Shown here: positions 46,171 to 58,600 of the stretch, piece by piece
How positions within the stretch are numbered: position 1 is the stretch's first letter
Layout: each line of letters begins with the position of its first letter
DNA from: Branchiostoma floridae
Taxonomy: Eukaryota > Chordata > Leptocardii > Amphioxiformes > Branchiostomatidae
DNA length: 64,000 nucleotides
Direction: 5' to 3'
NCBI RefSeq assembly: GCF_000003815.2
Contig: NC_049987.1
Coordinates: 21,400,187 to 21,464,186, forward strand
Made by a program: the position numbers and the translations under genes
Notes under the pieces: model-generated
Database searches by the model: none
What the model was told of the DNA's origin: nothing
What the model saw: only the letters and a program-made list of their open reading frames with translations

Positions 46171-49100
46171 ATGATTCGCGACCTCTCTTCTCCCGGTGAG
46201 ACGATCAAGTACCGGATCATAGAGAGGGAAGGTGTCAAGGCGTCACGGTCGCTAACGTCATCCTTCTCACAAGAGGTGAGTTCAGTTAGCACCAACATTT
46301 CGACCGGGTCGTCTTCAAAGACCAGCCTTTATGCGACTTCCCAGGCTAAGCAATTTGAGGGGGCCATCGCAGGTAGCAGTGCAGAGAAGGAAGGGAGGGA
46401 GTTGGTGACAACGCTGCATGAGAAAATTGAGTCTCAGGAAGAAAGGGGTGTGATTTCCGGCTTCAAGGGCACCAACATTTCGATCGGGTCTTCAAAGACA
46501 GTCCTTTATGTAACTTCCCCGGATAAGCAATTTGAGGGGGCCATCGCAGGTAGCAGTGCAGAGAAGGAAGGGAGGGAGTCGGTGACGACAATTCATGAGA
46601 AAACCAAGATTCAAGAGTCCCAAGAAGGAAGGGGTGTGATTTCCGGTGTCAAGGGCATTACTGGAGCGCAAAATGGGGCTCAATCGCAAATCTCACTTCC
46701 TGCCAATGGGTCCGCCTCCGCACGGTTTCAGAGCTCGAGCCAGAGCGGAATTCAAGCATCGTCATTTGGAAAGACGGAAAGCTATGGCAGCGTGCAGACA
46801 ACTTTCACTAGTTCTGCATACACCTCAAGCACTTCTCAATCAAGCACTGGAGCCAAAACTGTGTCAGGGCAAAGCACTCAGGTGGGCGTAACGAGGGAGG
46901 GTCTCAAGGCAGGTGTAGCATCAGGAAGTCTTAACTCAGGTCAAGAAAGTGAGCGGGACATAATACGGATTCTCCAAGAAGAGAACAGACAACTGAAGCT
47001 GAAGCTGGCAAGCATGGGAGTCGGTTCTACACAGGGAGGCGGGGTTAGTGTGTCTACCACATCTGCCTCCGGGCAAATCTCGTGGGACGAAGACTTCAAA
47101 GCACTCCAGGGTTGCAGCAGAGATGAGCTGATTATCAAAATCACACACCTGTTGGAGGAACGCAAGACCCTCAAACTCCAGAGTGAGTACGTCCTGATTA
47201 GCACCCAGTCTTTGAAAGAAACGACTGAGACCGACGGCAAATATGTGGCCACACAAGGGAAAGTGGAAAGTGGCGGAGCAGTGCAGGTAAACACAGAAGA
47301 GAAAGGGACATCCCTCCAGGCAGAGCTTGATCAAGTGACCCAATTGTACAAACAGATTCTTGCAGAGAAGAATCAGATGGCAGAGGAACTCAAGCGTTTC
47401 AAGGCTTCTCAAGAACAGAATGAAGAAATGAAGACAAAAATCAAGACCCTTGAAGAAGAGAAGGTGACGCTGGCCACGCTTAAGTCCGAAAACAACAGTC
47501 TCAAGACAGAGAAAACCAAAGCAGAGAAAGAAAAACTGGCTAAGATTGAAGAAATGAAGGGGCTGCAACAGAAGCTTACAACACTAAAACTTGAGAATGA
47601 AAATCTACAGGCACAGAACGTCAAGATTGAAAAGGAAAAGGCATCCCTCTTTGTCAAGAAGCAGACAACAGAAACAACAACGACTGTAAAGGTACAAGGA
47701 AAACAGGAAACTCATGAAAAACAGATGGAAGAAATGAAGCTGAAGATAAAGGCACTTGAGGGAGAAAAGGCAGAACTTCTCACAGCAGCAAAGCAAACTA
47801 CCAAGACAAAGGCAGGTCCTGTCGGAAACAAAGATGCAGACATCAAGAAGGTACGTGAAGAGTTGACATCCTTGAAGACAGAGAACAAGACCTTGATGAT
47901 GCAGAAGACCAAACTGGAGGAAGAGAAGGGGGCCCTTATGGCAGAGGCACAGGACAACTCAATGTTGCAGGGGGAGATAGATGACCTCAAGTTCCAGCTG
48001 AACAGCCTGATATCCGAGAACACCATCCTTACAGCGGAGAAGACAAGCGCACAGAAAGAAGGATCCACAAAGGCAGAGGAGGAGAGGAAAAGGCTTCAGC
48101 GTGAACTGGACACTCTTAAGAATAATAATCAGTCAGGAGACAAGAAGGTACAGGTGGAACTGTCATCTTTGAAAAGAGAGAATGAAGTCTTGAAGACCCA
48201 GATAGCTGAGTTCCAAGGGCAACAAGGAACTGTTGCAGCTGGTGCACAGATGAATTTCAAGGGAGATAAGAAGACTACAAAACAGCAATCCGCTACCTTT
48301 CACACTACCAGCCAGGTGGTCACGGTGACGAACACACAGCAGGGAGATATAACATCCCTGCGGCTGGAAAATGAAAGCTTGAAAAACAAAAACGCCATGC
48401 TAGAGAGGCAGAGAGCCAGTCTTCTCGCCAAGGAGGAAAAACTCACAACCCTGGAGGGGGAAATGACACGGATGCAACAAGAACTGTCCACACTACACAC
48501 AGACAATGCAAGCCTGAAGGAAGACCACGCAGCGTACGCTAACACAGACGTGAAGAAGGTACGTGTGGAGCTGAAAGCACTGAAGTCTGAGAACGACACC
48601 TTGAAGACACAGAAGAGTAAACTGCAGAAAGAAACAGGAAGCCTTCAGGCAGAGGTGCGGAAGAACACGACTGTGCTAGGAGAGATGGAAAAGGTACAGA
48701 GCCAAGTGAAGAGCCTCGTGTCTGAGATAGAGGTTCTGAAGGCAGAGAAGACAAAGGTGATGCAACAGGAGGCAAAGAAGGCAGAAGAAGAGACTAAAAA
48801 GCTGCAACAAGAACTGGCTACCCTTAGAAATACCGACCAAGAGTCAGTCATTGCCAGGATGGAGGCAGAGCTGACTAGTCTGAAATTGCAAAGAGAAAGC
48901 TTGGAAGCTGAGAAGGCTAAGCTGGAGCGAGAAAGAAATGCCGCCACAATAAAGGTGGAGGGGATGAACAGGATGGAGGAAGAATTGTCTTCTTTCCAAT
49001 CTGAGGTTAGAGTCCTAAAGAAAGAGAAAGTGGCAAACAAACAAGTTGATGTAAAGAAGCTACAGAAGGATCTGGCATCCCTGCAAGCAGAGAACAAAGC

Positions 49101-52100
49101 CATGAAGACAGAGAAGAGTAAAGTGGAGGAGGAAAGAAGGAGGCTTGTAGCTGAGACACAGAAAAAGATGACCACGAAAGTGACAACACTTGAGGAGCAG
49201 CTGACTGTTCTCAGATCTGAGAATGAAATCTTCAAAGAGGATACGAGGAAGCTGAAAGAAAAAGAGGCTGAGAGGATGGCAGAAGAGAGAAAGAAACTCC
49301 AGGAAGAAATGGCAACAATGAAAATCACATACCAAGAGCAAGTGGCCAAGACCATGCAAGGAAAACTCGATTCTGTCCTGTTGGAAAATGAAAGCCTGAA
49401 ACAAGACAAAGCAAAACTGGAGAGGGAAAGAGCCAGTATGAGTAGGGAAATGGCTGTAGAAGGTGGAGGTGCAGGTTTTATGGTCCAGACAACAAGCAGA
49501 AGGGAAGTGCAGAAAACAAGTGAATCAGTTTCCTTCAGGTCAGAGGCTAAAGGTCTGAATGAGATAGAGGTCATCAAGAAAGAGATGGAAGGAGGGAGAG
49601 TGACACAAGGAGACAAGAAGATACAGGTGGAACTGTCATCTTTGAAAAGAGAGAACGAAATCTTGAAGGCCCAGATAGCGGAGATCCAAGGAAGACAAGG
49701 AACTGTTGCAGCTGGTGCACAGATGAATTTCAAGGGAGATGTGAAGACTACAAAACAGGAATCCACTACGTTTCACACCACAAGCCAGGTGGTAGCAGTA
49801 ACCAACACACAGCAGGGAGACATGACATCGCTGCGGCTGGAAAACGAAAGCTTGAAAAACAAAAATACCATGCTGGAGAGGCAAAAAGCCAGTCTTCTCG
49901 CCAAGGAGGAAAAACTCACAACCCTGGAGGGAGAAATGACGCAGATGCAGCAAGAACTGTCCACCTTACACACAGAGAATGCGAGTCTAAAGGAAGACCA
50001 TGCAGCGTACGCTAACACAGATGTGAAGAAGGTACGTGTGGAGCTGAAAGCACTGAAGTCTGAGAACGACACCTTGAAGAAACAGAAGACTAAACTTCAG
50101 GAAGAAACAGGAAATTTTCTGGCAGAGGTACAGAAGAACACCACTGTGCTGGGAGAGATGGAGAAGGTACAGAGCCGAGTGAAGAGCCTCGTGTCTGAGA
50201 ACGAGGTCCTGAAGGCAGAGAAGACAAAGGTGATGCAACAGGAGACGAAGAAGGCAGAAGAACAGACCAAAAAGCTGCAACGAGAACTGGCTACCCTTAG
50301 AAATACCGACCAAGAGGCAGTCATTGCAAGGATGGAGGGAGAGCTGTCTAATCTGAAATTGGAAAGAGAAAGTTTCAAAGCTGAGATGGATAAAGTGATG
50401 CGAGAAAATAACACCCTCACAATTAAGGTGGATGGAATGAAGAGGATGGAGGAAGAATTGTCTTCTGCACAATCTGAGGTTAGAGTCCTGAAGAAAGAGA
50501 AAGTGGCAAACAAACAAGTTGATGTCAAGAAGCTACAGAAGGATCTGGCATCCCTGAAGACAGAGAAGAGTAAAGTAGAGGAGGAGAAAAGACGTCTTGT
50601 AGATGAGACACAGAAGAAAATGAAGATGCAAGCGACGACACTTGAGGAGCAGCTGACTGTTCTCAGATCCGAGAATCAAGACTTCAAGGAGGAGAATAGG
50701 AAGCTGAAAGAGAAAGAGGCTGAGAGGATGGCAGAAGAAAGGAAGAAGCTCCAGGAAGAAATGGCAACCACTGAAAATCACATACCAAGAGCAAGTGGCC
50801 AAGACAATGCAAGGAAAACTAGATTCTGTCCTGTTGGAAAACGAAAGCCTGAAACAAGACAAGGCAAAACTGGAGAGGGAAAGAGCCAGCCTGAGTGGGG
50901 AAATGGCTGTAGAAGGAGGAGGTGCAAGTTTTGTGGTCCAGACAACAAGCAGAAGGGAAGTGCAGAAAACAAGTGAATCAGTTTCCTTCAGGTCAGAGGC
51001 TAAAGGTCTGAATGAGATAGAGGTCATCAAGAAAGAGATGGAAGGAGGGAGAGTGACACAGTCGGTCAGATGCAGGGGAGGTCCGCTGTCTCACTGGATG
51101 TTACAAAAGTTCAGGAGGAAATTGCATCCCTCAGGGCTGAAAACCAGAGCCTGAGATCTGAGATGTCAAAGCTGAGGAGGGAAAAAGAGACACTCCTCAG
51201 CCAGGCACAAACTATAACCTTGACAGAGGTGAGGGAAGTGGGGAACACTCAGCACACCACCATCATATCAGAGAGCTCAAGCCAGGTCATGGGAGAGAGG
51301 CAGGAAAGGGAGACAGTGGACCTGTCGAAGGAACAAGAAGCGACAGACAGCACCTTGGAGCGCATAAAAGCAGAGATGAGCACCTTGCAGACTCTCCTGG
51401 AGGAGAAGGATGAGCTACATGATGCTGATGAAGCTGGAGTAAAGCAAGCTACAACAGACAGTAGGACGACCGGTAAGGGTTCTGATACTGCATCCTACAT
51501 CAAGGAAATCGATTGCTCAACCGAGTTAACTCTGAGGAACGAGAAGGAGAAATACGAGACGCTGGTGATGGGGAAGTGGCAGGTCATCGACCTGCAGGGT
51601 GATGGCGCTCTGCAGCTTCTGCAAGAGGAGAACAGGAAGCTGCGGGCGTACATCGAAGAAAATGACATGCAGATCGCAGCGATGCAGAATTCAGGAGCCG
51701 GAGCGGTTAAGGTAGAGGTCCACAAAGAGGAAACCTCTACATCATCTACATCATCATCAACTGTGAAACAAGGTTCCCAGTCTACAGAGGAGGAGACCAA
51801 GATGCTGAAGAAGGAGATTGCAGAGCTACACGGGTCCAGGGAAACCTACAGCAGGCCCTGGCGTCAAAGCTGGAGGAAAGTTCAGCGAACGTGACGAGGA
51901 TGCAGCTGTTGGAGATGGAGGTGACGCAGCTGTATCAGGTGCTGCTGCAGCACGGAGTGTCTAAAGCAGACGTCAAAATAATCACCTCGTCTGCGGAAGG
52001 CACCGAGGAAGCTGAAGATGCCATGGCAGCAACGAGTTTGCAGGTTCAGACCGTCGAGGTGACCCAAAAGAGCAAAGAGGTCCAAAGCCAAACCACAAAG

Positions 52101-52733
52101 AGTGCCGCAAAATCCTCAAAACTGAGCAGGCTGGAGGAAGAGGCTGCGAAGATGGCACAGAAGAGGAAGAAGCTGCAGCAAGAGCTGGCAAGTCTGAAGA
52201 CTACATACCAGGAGGATGGAGCAGCCAAAACACAGCAGGTCCATTCACATAGGAGCGAAACTGTCATCACCCAAACCACAACCGCACAGGGTACCGTGAA
52301 TACATCACTGAGCATGGAGCTCGAAGGAGAAATGTCATCTCTGAAGACAAAGCTACAGGATTACGAACAGCTCCAGACAGAGTTAGCGGAGACAAAGAAG
52401 GAGCTAGCAAAGCTCATGGAAGAGAAACACAGCAAAGGAAACAGTAAGAAGGCGGCCAAGGAAAGCCAAGCGGCTCAGGAGAAGATGGACATGCTCCAGA
52501 TGCAGGTGAAGGAGCTCTCGTTGCAGGTGAAGATCTTGTCGACCAGTAAGGCCGACCTTGACGACACGAGGAAGAAGCTTGCACAGCTGCAGAAGGAAAA
52601 CACGAGCCTCAGCGGACAGCTGGGTAAGATGAAGGCCATGGAGAGGGAGGTGACCATCGCAAGGAGCGTCATCCAGCAACTCAAGGACGACAATGAGCAG
52701 ATGGCGTTGAAGCTAAAGAAAAGCAAAAAGTAA
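46171..52733 (+). CDS. Giant intronless coiled-coil protein, frame broken at three places
   Basis: A single exon of about 6.56 kb starts at ATG 46171 (MIRDLSSPGETIKYRIIER). Residues 1-260 are Ser/Thr/Gly-rich and hold two 60-residue repeats (from 46291 and 46471). From about residue 250 the protein is nearly all Lys/Glu/Leu heptads (LQEENRQLKLKL, EELKRFKASQEQNEEMKTK) to LKLKKSKK at the end. The first frame stops at 50976. Coding character moves to the +1 frame at about 50770, back at about 51060 and to the third frame at about 51825. No splice sites explain these moves. The break at 50770 is one extra base relative to the matching place (about 49325) in the other internal copy. Either the gene is damaged, or these are sequence errors; with about 2187 codons otherwise open, errors or a recent mutation are likely. 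The role is unknown; a structural filament- or scaffold-like protein is only inference. AATAAA lies at 53247. Confidence 0.75.
46291..46650 (+). repeat. Tandem 60-codon repeat in the N-terminal part of the coiled-coil gene
   Basis: ACCAACATTTCGACCGGGTC at 46291 returns at 46471 (180 bp = 60 codons) with few changes. The repeats encode TNIS.GSS.KT.LY.TS..KQFEGAIAG SSAEKEGRE-type units. High identity points to a recent duplication. Confidence 0.85.
48136..51060 (+). repeat. In-frame tandem duplication of 491 codons in the coiled-coil gene
   Basis: 48136-49608 (1473 bp = 491 codons) is repeated at 49609-51060. Both copies run from GGAGACAAGAAG to GGAGGGAGAGTGACACA. The second copy lacks 21 bp (CAAGCAGAGAACAAAGCCATG of copy 1 at about 49084) and has one extra base near 50770. 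Nucleotide identity is high across the unit, so the event is recent. Confidence 0.92.
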
Positions 52734-53246
52734 AAAAATGACAAAAATCTATAGAGACAGTTATGCAACCTAGGAGAAATGGTGGCTGTTAGGAATCATA
52801 GTTACCAAGAGGTGATTTTATAAATTTTACAGAACTTTTTTTTCCATTACCATGAGGTGATGTAAGACTGTTTAGTGATGGCTTGAGAAGACTTCTGATA
52901 TAGACTCAGTTTTTGGTATGGTGAAAGGAAAATTTGTTTGCAAATAGTTGGAGGTCTACATAATTTTTATTAGTATTGGTAGAGGAAAATTCGTAGAAAC
53001 ACTGAGAAATAGTCGTGGCATTGCAACATAATTTTGAATTTCTATACAATTCAACAGTTAAAAACGTTTTGACATAAACATTTGTCTGGAACATCACAAG
53101 CACCTCCTGAATCTAACCACAAGTTATGGCAACAAGGAACATTGAACAGGCTCTTCAGTCTTACAGAGTAGTTCTGCATTAGCATGTTTATCTTAGTTTC
53201 AGATATCTAGAATCATTATGAGCACAAGGTGGTGTTTGTTTGTTTT

Positions 53247-53252
53247 AATAAA
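53247..53252 (+). terminator. Candidate poly(A) signal of the coiled-coil gene
   Basis: AATAAA 514 bases after the stop codon, followed by a TG/T-rich stretch (GTTTGATGGGTCATTCTCTG). Confidence 0.4.
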
Positions 53253-53540
53253 ATTGAGTTTGATGGGTCATTCTCTGTCTTTGGTGATTTCCTTCGTCTG
53301 ATGTTTCATACATGCATGAAATGTAATTCAATTGTCTTCACTTAGGCCATGTTCATTTGAGCATATAGATGACAAACAACTCCCAAACTGATGCAAACAT
53401 GCAAATAAAAAAAAATTTGCTAAAAAAAGTTATATTATAAATTCTAAGTGGTCCGAAACATTGAACAAATGAAACAGTTTATGGCATATAGTTATCCCTT
53501 TTGCAACAGCTTTGTACGATTTATAGTAAGGTCGACTTTT

Positions 53541-53573
53541 TGTGTGTGTGTGTGTGTGGGGGGGGGGGGGGGG
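53541..53573. repeat. (TG)n followed by poly-G
   Basis: About nine TG units run into a run of about 15 G. Confidence 0.9.
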
Positions 53574-54572
53574 TGGCAGGGAGAACAGATGAAAATTGAT
53601 GCACACAAGAATGCCATCTAATTATCGAAACAACATGGCCTTAGAAGAAATTTCCTTCATGGGTGCATCAAAATTTAATGAAATAAATAATAATAATAAA
53701 TGACTTTATTACAAGAGACTTTCTTCATAGATTCGGATTGACTTATCTGAGCTCCTTAGATATCCTTTCTTCTGAATATAAAAGTTTTTAAAAGGTACAC
53801 ATTTTCTGGGTAGCAGTCACTGTGGCTGTTTGCTACAAGCCCACCAAGACCTGAAACATTTCTCCACGAGATGTCATTGCAACTCGGTAGGGGACGCACC
53901 AAATTTCTTCCCGGCATGCACAGCTAAGGCAGAATTAGCAGCCTATCCGACATCTTTTTCGGACATACAGAGAGGTAAAAAAAATTGTAAGTACATTGTA
54001 CATTGTTCTTGGACATGATTACACCTATCTAGAATTTGATTTAAGGTACCATAGTGTAACCAGGTGTTGCTGATGTAACAGTAGCCTAATTAAATCTCGC
54101 TTTAAAGCAGCTCGCCCGCCAAACATCCGCCGGCCTCCCAGAATGGCCCCAGACAGCAGATTTTGTGTTACACAGAGTCTGACTTATATAACAGGTAGAG
54201 TGAGAATAGTGTCGCACATGGTTGCTGGATCAAGTGTTTGAAACACTGGCTTTGAAGGTTTTTAGAATTAGTTTCATTGGTTTCTTAGGTCTACACAATG
54301 CATTGATACCTGAGCCAGTGACTTAATCATATTACGGTGACCTACACATGCAGTGCCAGGCTGAAACGGATAGGAATTGTTCTCAATGTCCATGTTTTTA
54401 TGTTTCTCATTATGCAACTCGAGCCATTTAAAAATGCAAGTTAATCTTGGACAAAAAGTGAGTTTTGCGAGGAAAAATGAGATACGCACTTGCTTAAGAG
54501 TAATACAGTAAATGCTGGTTCCCATTGATGATGTATTCCGAACCCAAATGATGTAACTGTTATTTGCAAGGT

Positions 54573-55560
54573 GTTGAAGGGCGTACAACACCAAAGTACA
54601 ATTTTTCTGTTTATAGTCCACAACCAAGATGGCTTTATTCAATTAACATACACGTTCGCATTTGTACCAAATGAGAAACGGGGCGAAGTTTGGGTAAAGG
54701 AAGAGGACGTAGATGAGGTTGTTCTTCCACGATTCGAAGGACGCGATGGTTTCTGATTTTGTTAAGGCCCATTGAGAGCATGATTCATTCCTGCCATCAC
54801 GGTTGTTAGATGTACTAGGTATCCCGAGAATTTGTTGTCTTGGTGGGTAGTTCGAATCCTTATTGGTGCTACCACGTCAGTATGCGAGGACGACTCGAGT
54901 GAGGTTAAAATGCAACTCGGTTTTAATGTGCTTGAGCCAGGGTTTACAAGAAAATGGAGAAACACATCCGGGGCCTTTCGGCGACATAACAGTAGACTAA
55001 TGCATTAACATAACGGTGACGTCACAACATATTATATATCATAACTGTGGCGCACCCTTTTCCTGTTATTAGACATTGCGCCATCAAAAAAACATTCTTC
55101 AGACTCAAGGATTTTGTTGCAAGGTAATCCAATTAAGCATGTAGGTGACTTCCTATTAAACATGTCAACTAGTACATAAACGAGGTTTATGAAAAACAAT
55201 TGAGAAGCAAACAGTGATTAATCACGATTGCAACATACTACAATTATTATATTTCCTTTTGCGGCTTTTTGCAGCTCTTTAAGAGTACATTTTTCTTGAG
55301 CCACTGTGCTGTGTTCCAAACTGGTTGCCCATCGTTTGATATAACGTCACTTACATGCTTAATTGGATTACCTTGCAACAAAATCCTCGATTTTTGATGG
55401 CGCAATGTCCAATAACAGGAAAAGGGTGTATGTACATGTACTAGTATTTGGTGCAAATACGAACATGTAATACAGTATACTATGTTAATTGATACTGTAT
55501 AATCATGGTTGTGGAATATAAACAAGAAATGTTGTACTCTGCTTTCCTACGCCCTTTAAA
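54573..55560. mobile_element. Asymmetric foldback element upstream of the methyltransferase-like gene
   Basis: Outer arms: 54573-54628 and 55503-55558 are reverse complements with mismatches (GGTTGTGGA.TATAAACA). Inner arms: 55055-55150 and 55344-55426 match closely (CCCTTTTCCTGTTATTAGAC, GCGCCATC, CCTTGCAACAAAATCCT). The distance between outer and inner arms is about 420 bp at the left but about 75 bp at the right, so one side gained or lost about 345 bp. Confidence 0.7.
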
Positions 55561-55681
55561 TGTAAAATGTAACACTCAAATCTTATGTTCATACTATACT
55601 GACACACACTTTCAAATGTCTTATATATATAATGTTGCAGATTCTGGAGGCATTCGAAATTTCTGCAAGCAAAAATACAAC

Positions 55682-58600
55682 ATGGCACATGCTCAACCAG
55701 AAAATCGGGAGGATAATCATTGTACAGTTGGGAAAATCATTGACCGATGGGTCCGTTACAAGCAAGCAGAATATTGGGAAATAGAAGTTCGTGAATGTTA
55801 CTGTTTGGAAGAAGAAAAACAACATGAAGAACATTTCTGTGAACAGGTCCGAGATGCCTTGGATAAACTTTTCAAGGCACATAAAATCGAGTCTTTAGAA
55901 AAAGGAATACAAGATATAGAGTATCATAATGGATTTTTCCAGTTTGCATATATGTACAAGCATTCAATGTTTTCGGCTCGAAGTCTTACAAAGATCATGC
56001 AGAGTCCTGTGGTTGTGGAAAGGTTTATTAAAGTGCAAAACAAAGACAACGGTATCATCAACGTTGCCTGCCTGGGCGGGGGACCTGGGTCCGATGTCCT
56101 GGGTGTTCTGGACTACTTCCTGAAGGCTGGTTTCGAGGGGAAACTCAACATTCATTTGTTTGACAAGATGGACAAGTGGGGACGATGTTGGGTATGTATC
56201 ATAATCACTAAAGGTTTTTTCATTTTCCCCAGTATACAAAGTTCACGTAGTTAAAAATCTAAATGCACAGGCTGCTGATCCTCAGATGCTGTTGTCCACA
56301 ATCATGCAATGCTATTTCATAAGAAATTTATTTTTCTTATAGTCTGCTGTGAGAAAAAGAAATTTGTGACCTACAGTCAAACCTGTCTATAGCGGCCACT
56401 CAGGGGACTAGAGAAATGTGGACGCTATTAAGTGTAGACAGGTGGCCACTATAGAGAAAATGGTGATCAGTTGACTACGAGCAATTTACACATGATTTCA
56501 ATACCCTCTGATCTTTGTCACCATTTAGTAACTAAAGTAACATTGTCTTGATCATCTCAAAGTTCAACTGCCAGACCCTGCTAAAGTCAAATCTACTGAA
56601 AATGATTGATATCGCCATGTGCAATGTTGGTAAATTTGCTGACAAAGACTTGCGCTATAACATTTCAGGCACGCGTTCCTTCTGTTACCTCCAAAATTAC
56701 CCTGTCAGGAACTCTAAATCCTCGCAAACTACCATTTTAGCCTCGGCGCAGGGTGACATACGGCCAATGTATGGTTGCAATAGGAAGTATTTCTGTATCT
56801 ACGGGACTGGAAATCGTGTGGCTGTGGCCGCATTGGACAGGTGGCCGCTATAGACTATTTCTTAATGCTTATGTCAATGGGAAAAATCTAAGGGGCCGGC
56901 AAAAAGTGACTGCAATGGCCAAGTGGTCACTATGCAAAGGTTTGACTGTATACATGAGCCTGTACAAACATTAAGTTGAAAATTATCTACATTCATTTTT
57001 TTGTTTAATTCATCTGTGATCAAACATGTCAGATGATCTGAATTGACGTTGTGTCTGTTGTCAGTAACTGTTGTTACAAATCACAAAATATGCTGGAGGT
57101 TTCTTGAGGTTAGACTACTTGAATTTGGTGGAAAGGTACTGAAGACACAGGGCTTGAAATTCATTTTTGGAATTAGGTGCCCTGGTGTACCCAACCTATT
57201 AGAAGAAAATTGGGTGCACCAAAAATATTTTGGGTGCATCACATAAGATAGACTAGAAATGTCAGAAAGACCTAATTACAAAGCCTACAGCCCCAATATG
57301 AGCTTTGATGATCTTGAATCTAAAATGGGAGCTCTGTGACAATGTGGCCTGGGCCCATAAGTGGCAGTTCCCATCACCTCCCTGCTGCCAACCAGTCTTA
57401 TGGCAGGCACAGGGTCAAAATGTCTTGATGGATGGTTTACTCAATGATATTGTCTTCAGACTTATGAGATGGGTCAAGACAGGACCACCTGCCAGTGGTC
57501 TGTTCTGACTCCACCAGCATTCATCAGATAATGACTCTTCACGCCCTGCTGTGTGTATGGGGATTGTCTACCGTGCCCAGTTTTGAAGAATAAAAATTGA
57601 TGAACCCAAATTCCAACTTTACAATCTTAAACAACTATTATCTTTTTAACACTTCAATGTCGAGAAAATGATGTATACAGTTACTTAGTATACAGTCATG
57701 TACTTTGAATACTTTACATACACAAAAATATTTTGGAGCACTGGTGCACCCACAGAAAAGAAATTGGATGCACCAAGGTGCACATGCTCCCAGTATTTTG
57801 AGCCCCAAGACAGATGAGATTCTTAGCCTATGATTGGTACATTTGAGTGTCAATTGCAAATAATCGACATCTGTCACCACAGGAGACTCTGGAGACTGCC
57901 ATAAAGGCAGAGCTCTCTGAGGACAGGGTCACAGTCAGCTTCCACGACTTTGACGTCACTGCAGATGACAAGAACAACCCTGACGTTGAGAATGCTGATA
58001 TCATCACAATGCACTACTTCATGGAGGAAGTGTACTCTGAGAGGGACAACCCAAATGGTGAGCCCACTCTCATTTGCAGTTATTAGGGTGTACAATATTC
58101 AATAGGGTAACATGCAACTGGCAACACTTACAATACTAACTGCCGTGTATTGTATACTAAATATTTTGCCAAAAGTTGTAATTTCTTCTTTCCATCACAT
58201 TGTCCTTCACTTCAGTGAAGGCATGCTAAGACATAATCCAGAATGCTAAACCCGGGGCATTGTTCCTGTACTCTGGAATGTTCATGATCCAGGCCATGGA
58301 CTGGGTACATCAACTCCTGAAAGATGAATGCCAACTTCTGAACCATATCCTAACCATGTCCCAATCAGTAAATGACTTACTCCTGACTGTGCTCCAAATG
58401 CTATCTAACCTATTCCTAACCAGCCCGACCTCTAGCCGCAGACTGTCGAATCACTCCTGACTGATCCCCAACCGATGGCCGAACCTCTCACGACTTGAAA
58501 TGGAAATTAGCGATTTTCAAAACAGTGGTCATTTTGGTCTTTAATCAAAATAATCCTTTTTTCTAATCATCACCAAGAGATTGAATTTGGATCACAGATA

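Larger units (their letters stand above)
52734..54572. other. 3' flank of the coiled-coil gene and intergenic DNA
   Basis: No second gene was recognised. It contains AATAAA at 53247-53252 (likely poly(A) signal), a TG/G run at 53541-53573 and AT-rich DNA. Confidence 0.5.

Noticed and set aside
48645-49766. 373-codon antisense open frame in the coiled-coil gene, and other antisense frames there
   Set aside because: The Lys/Glu-rich codon bias of the sense strand (AAG, GAG, GAA) gives Phe/Leu/Ser-rich antisense frames with few stops. They have no independent support.
57300-57510. Possible coding exon (frame with WQFPSPPCCQPVLW)
   Set aside because: It lies between the inverted arms of a transposon-like element and has no acceptor/donor pair in the right phase for the methyltransferase-like gene.
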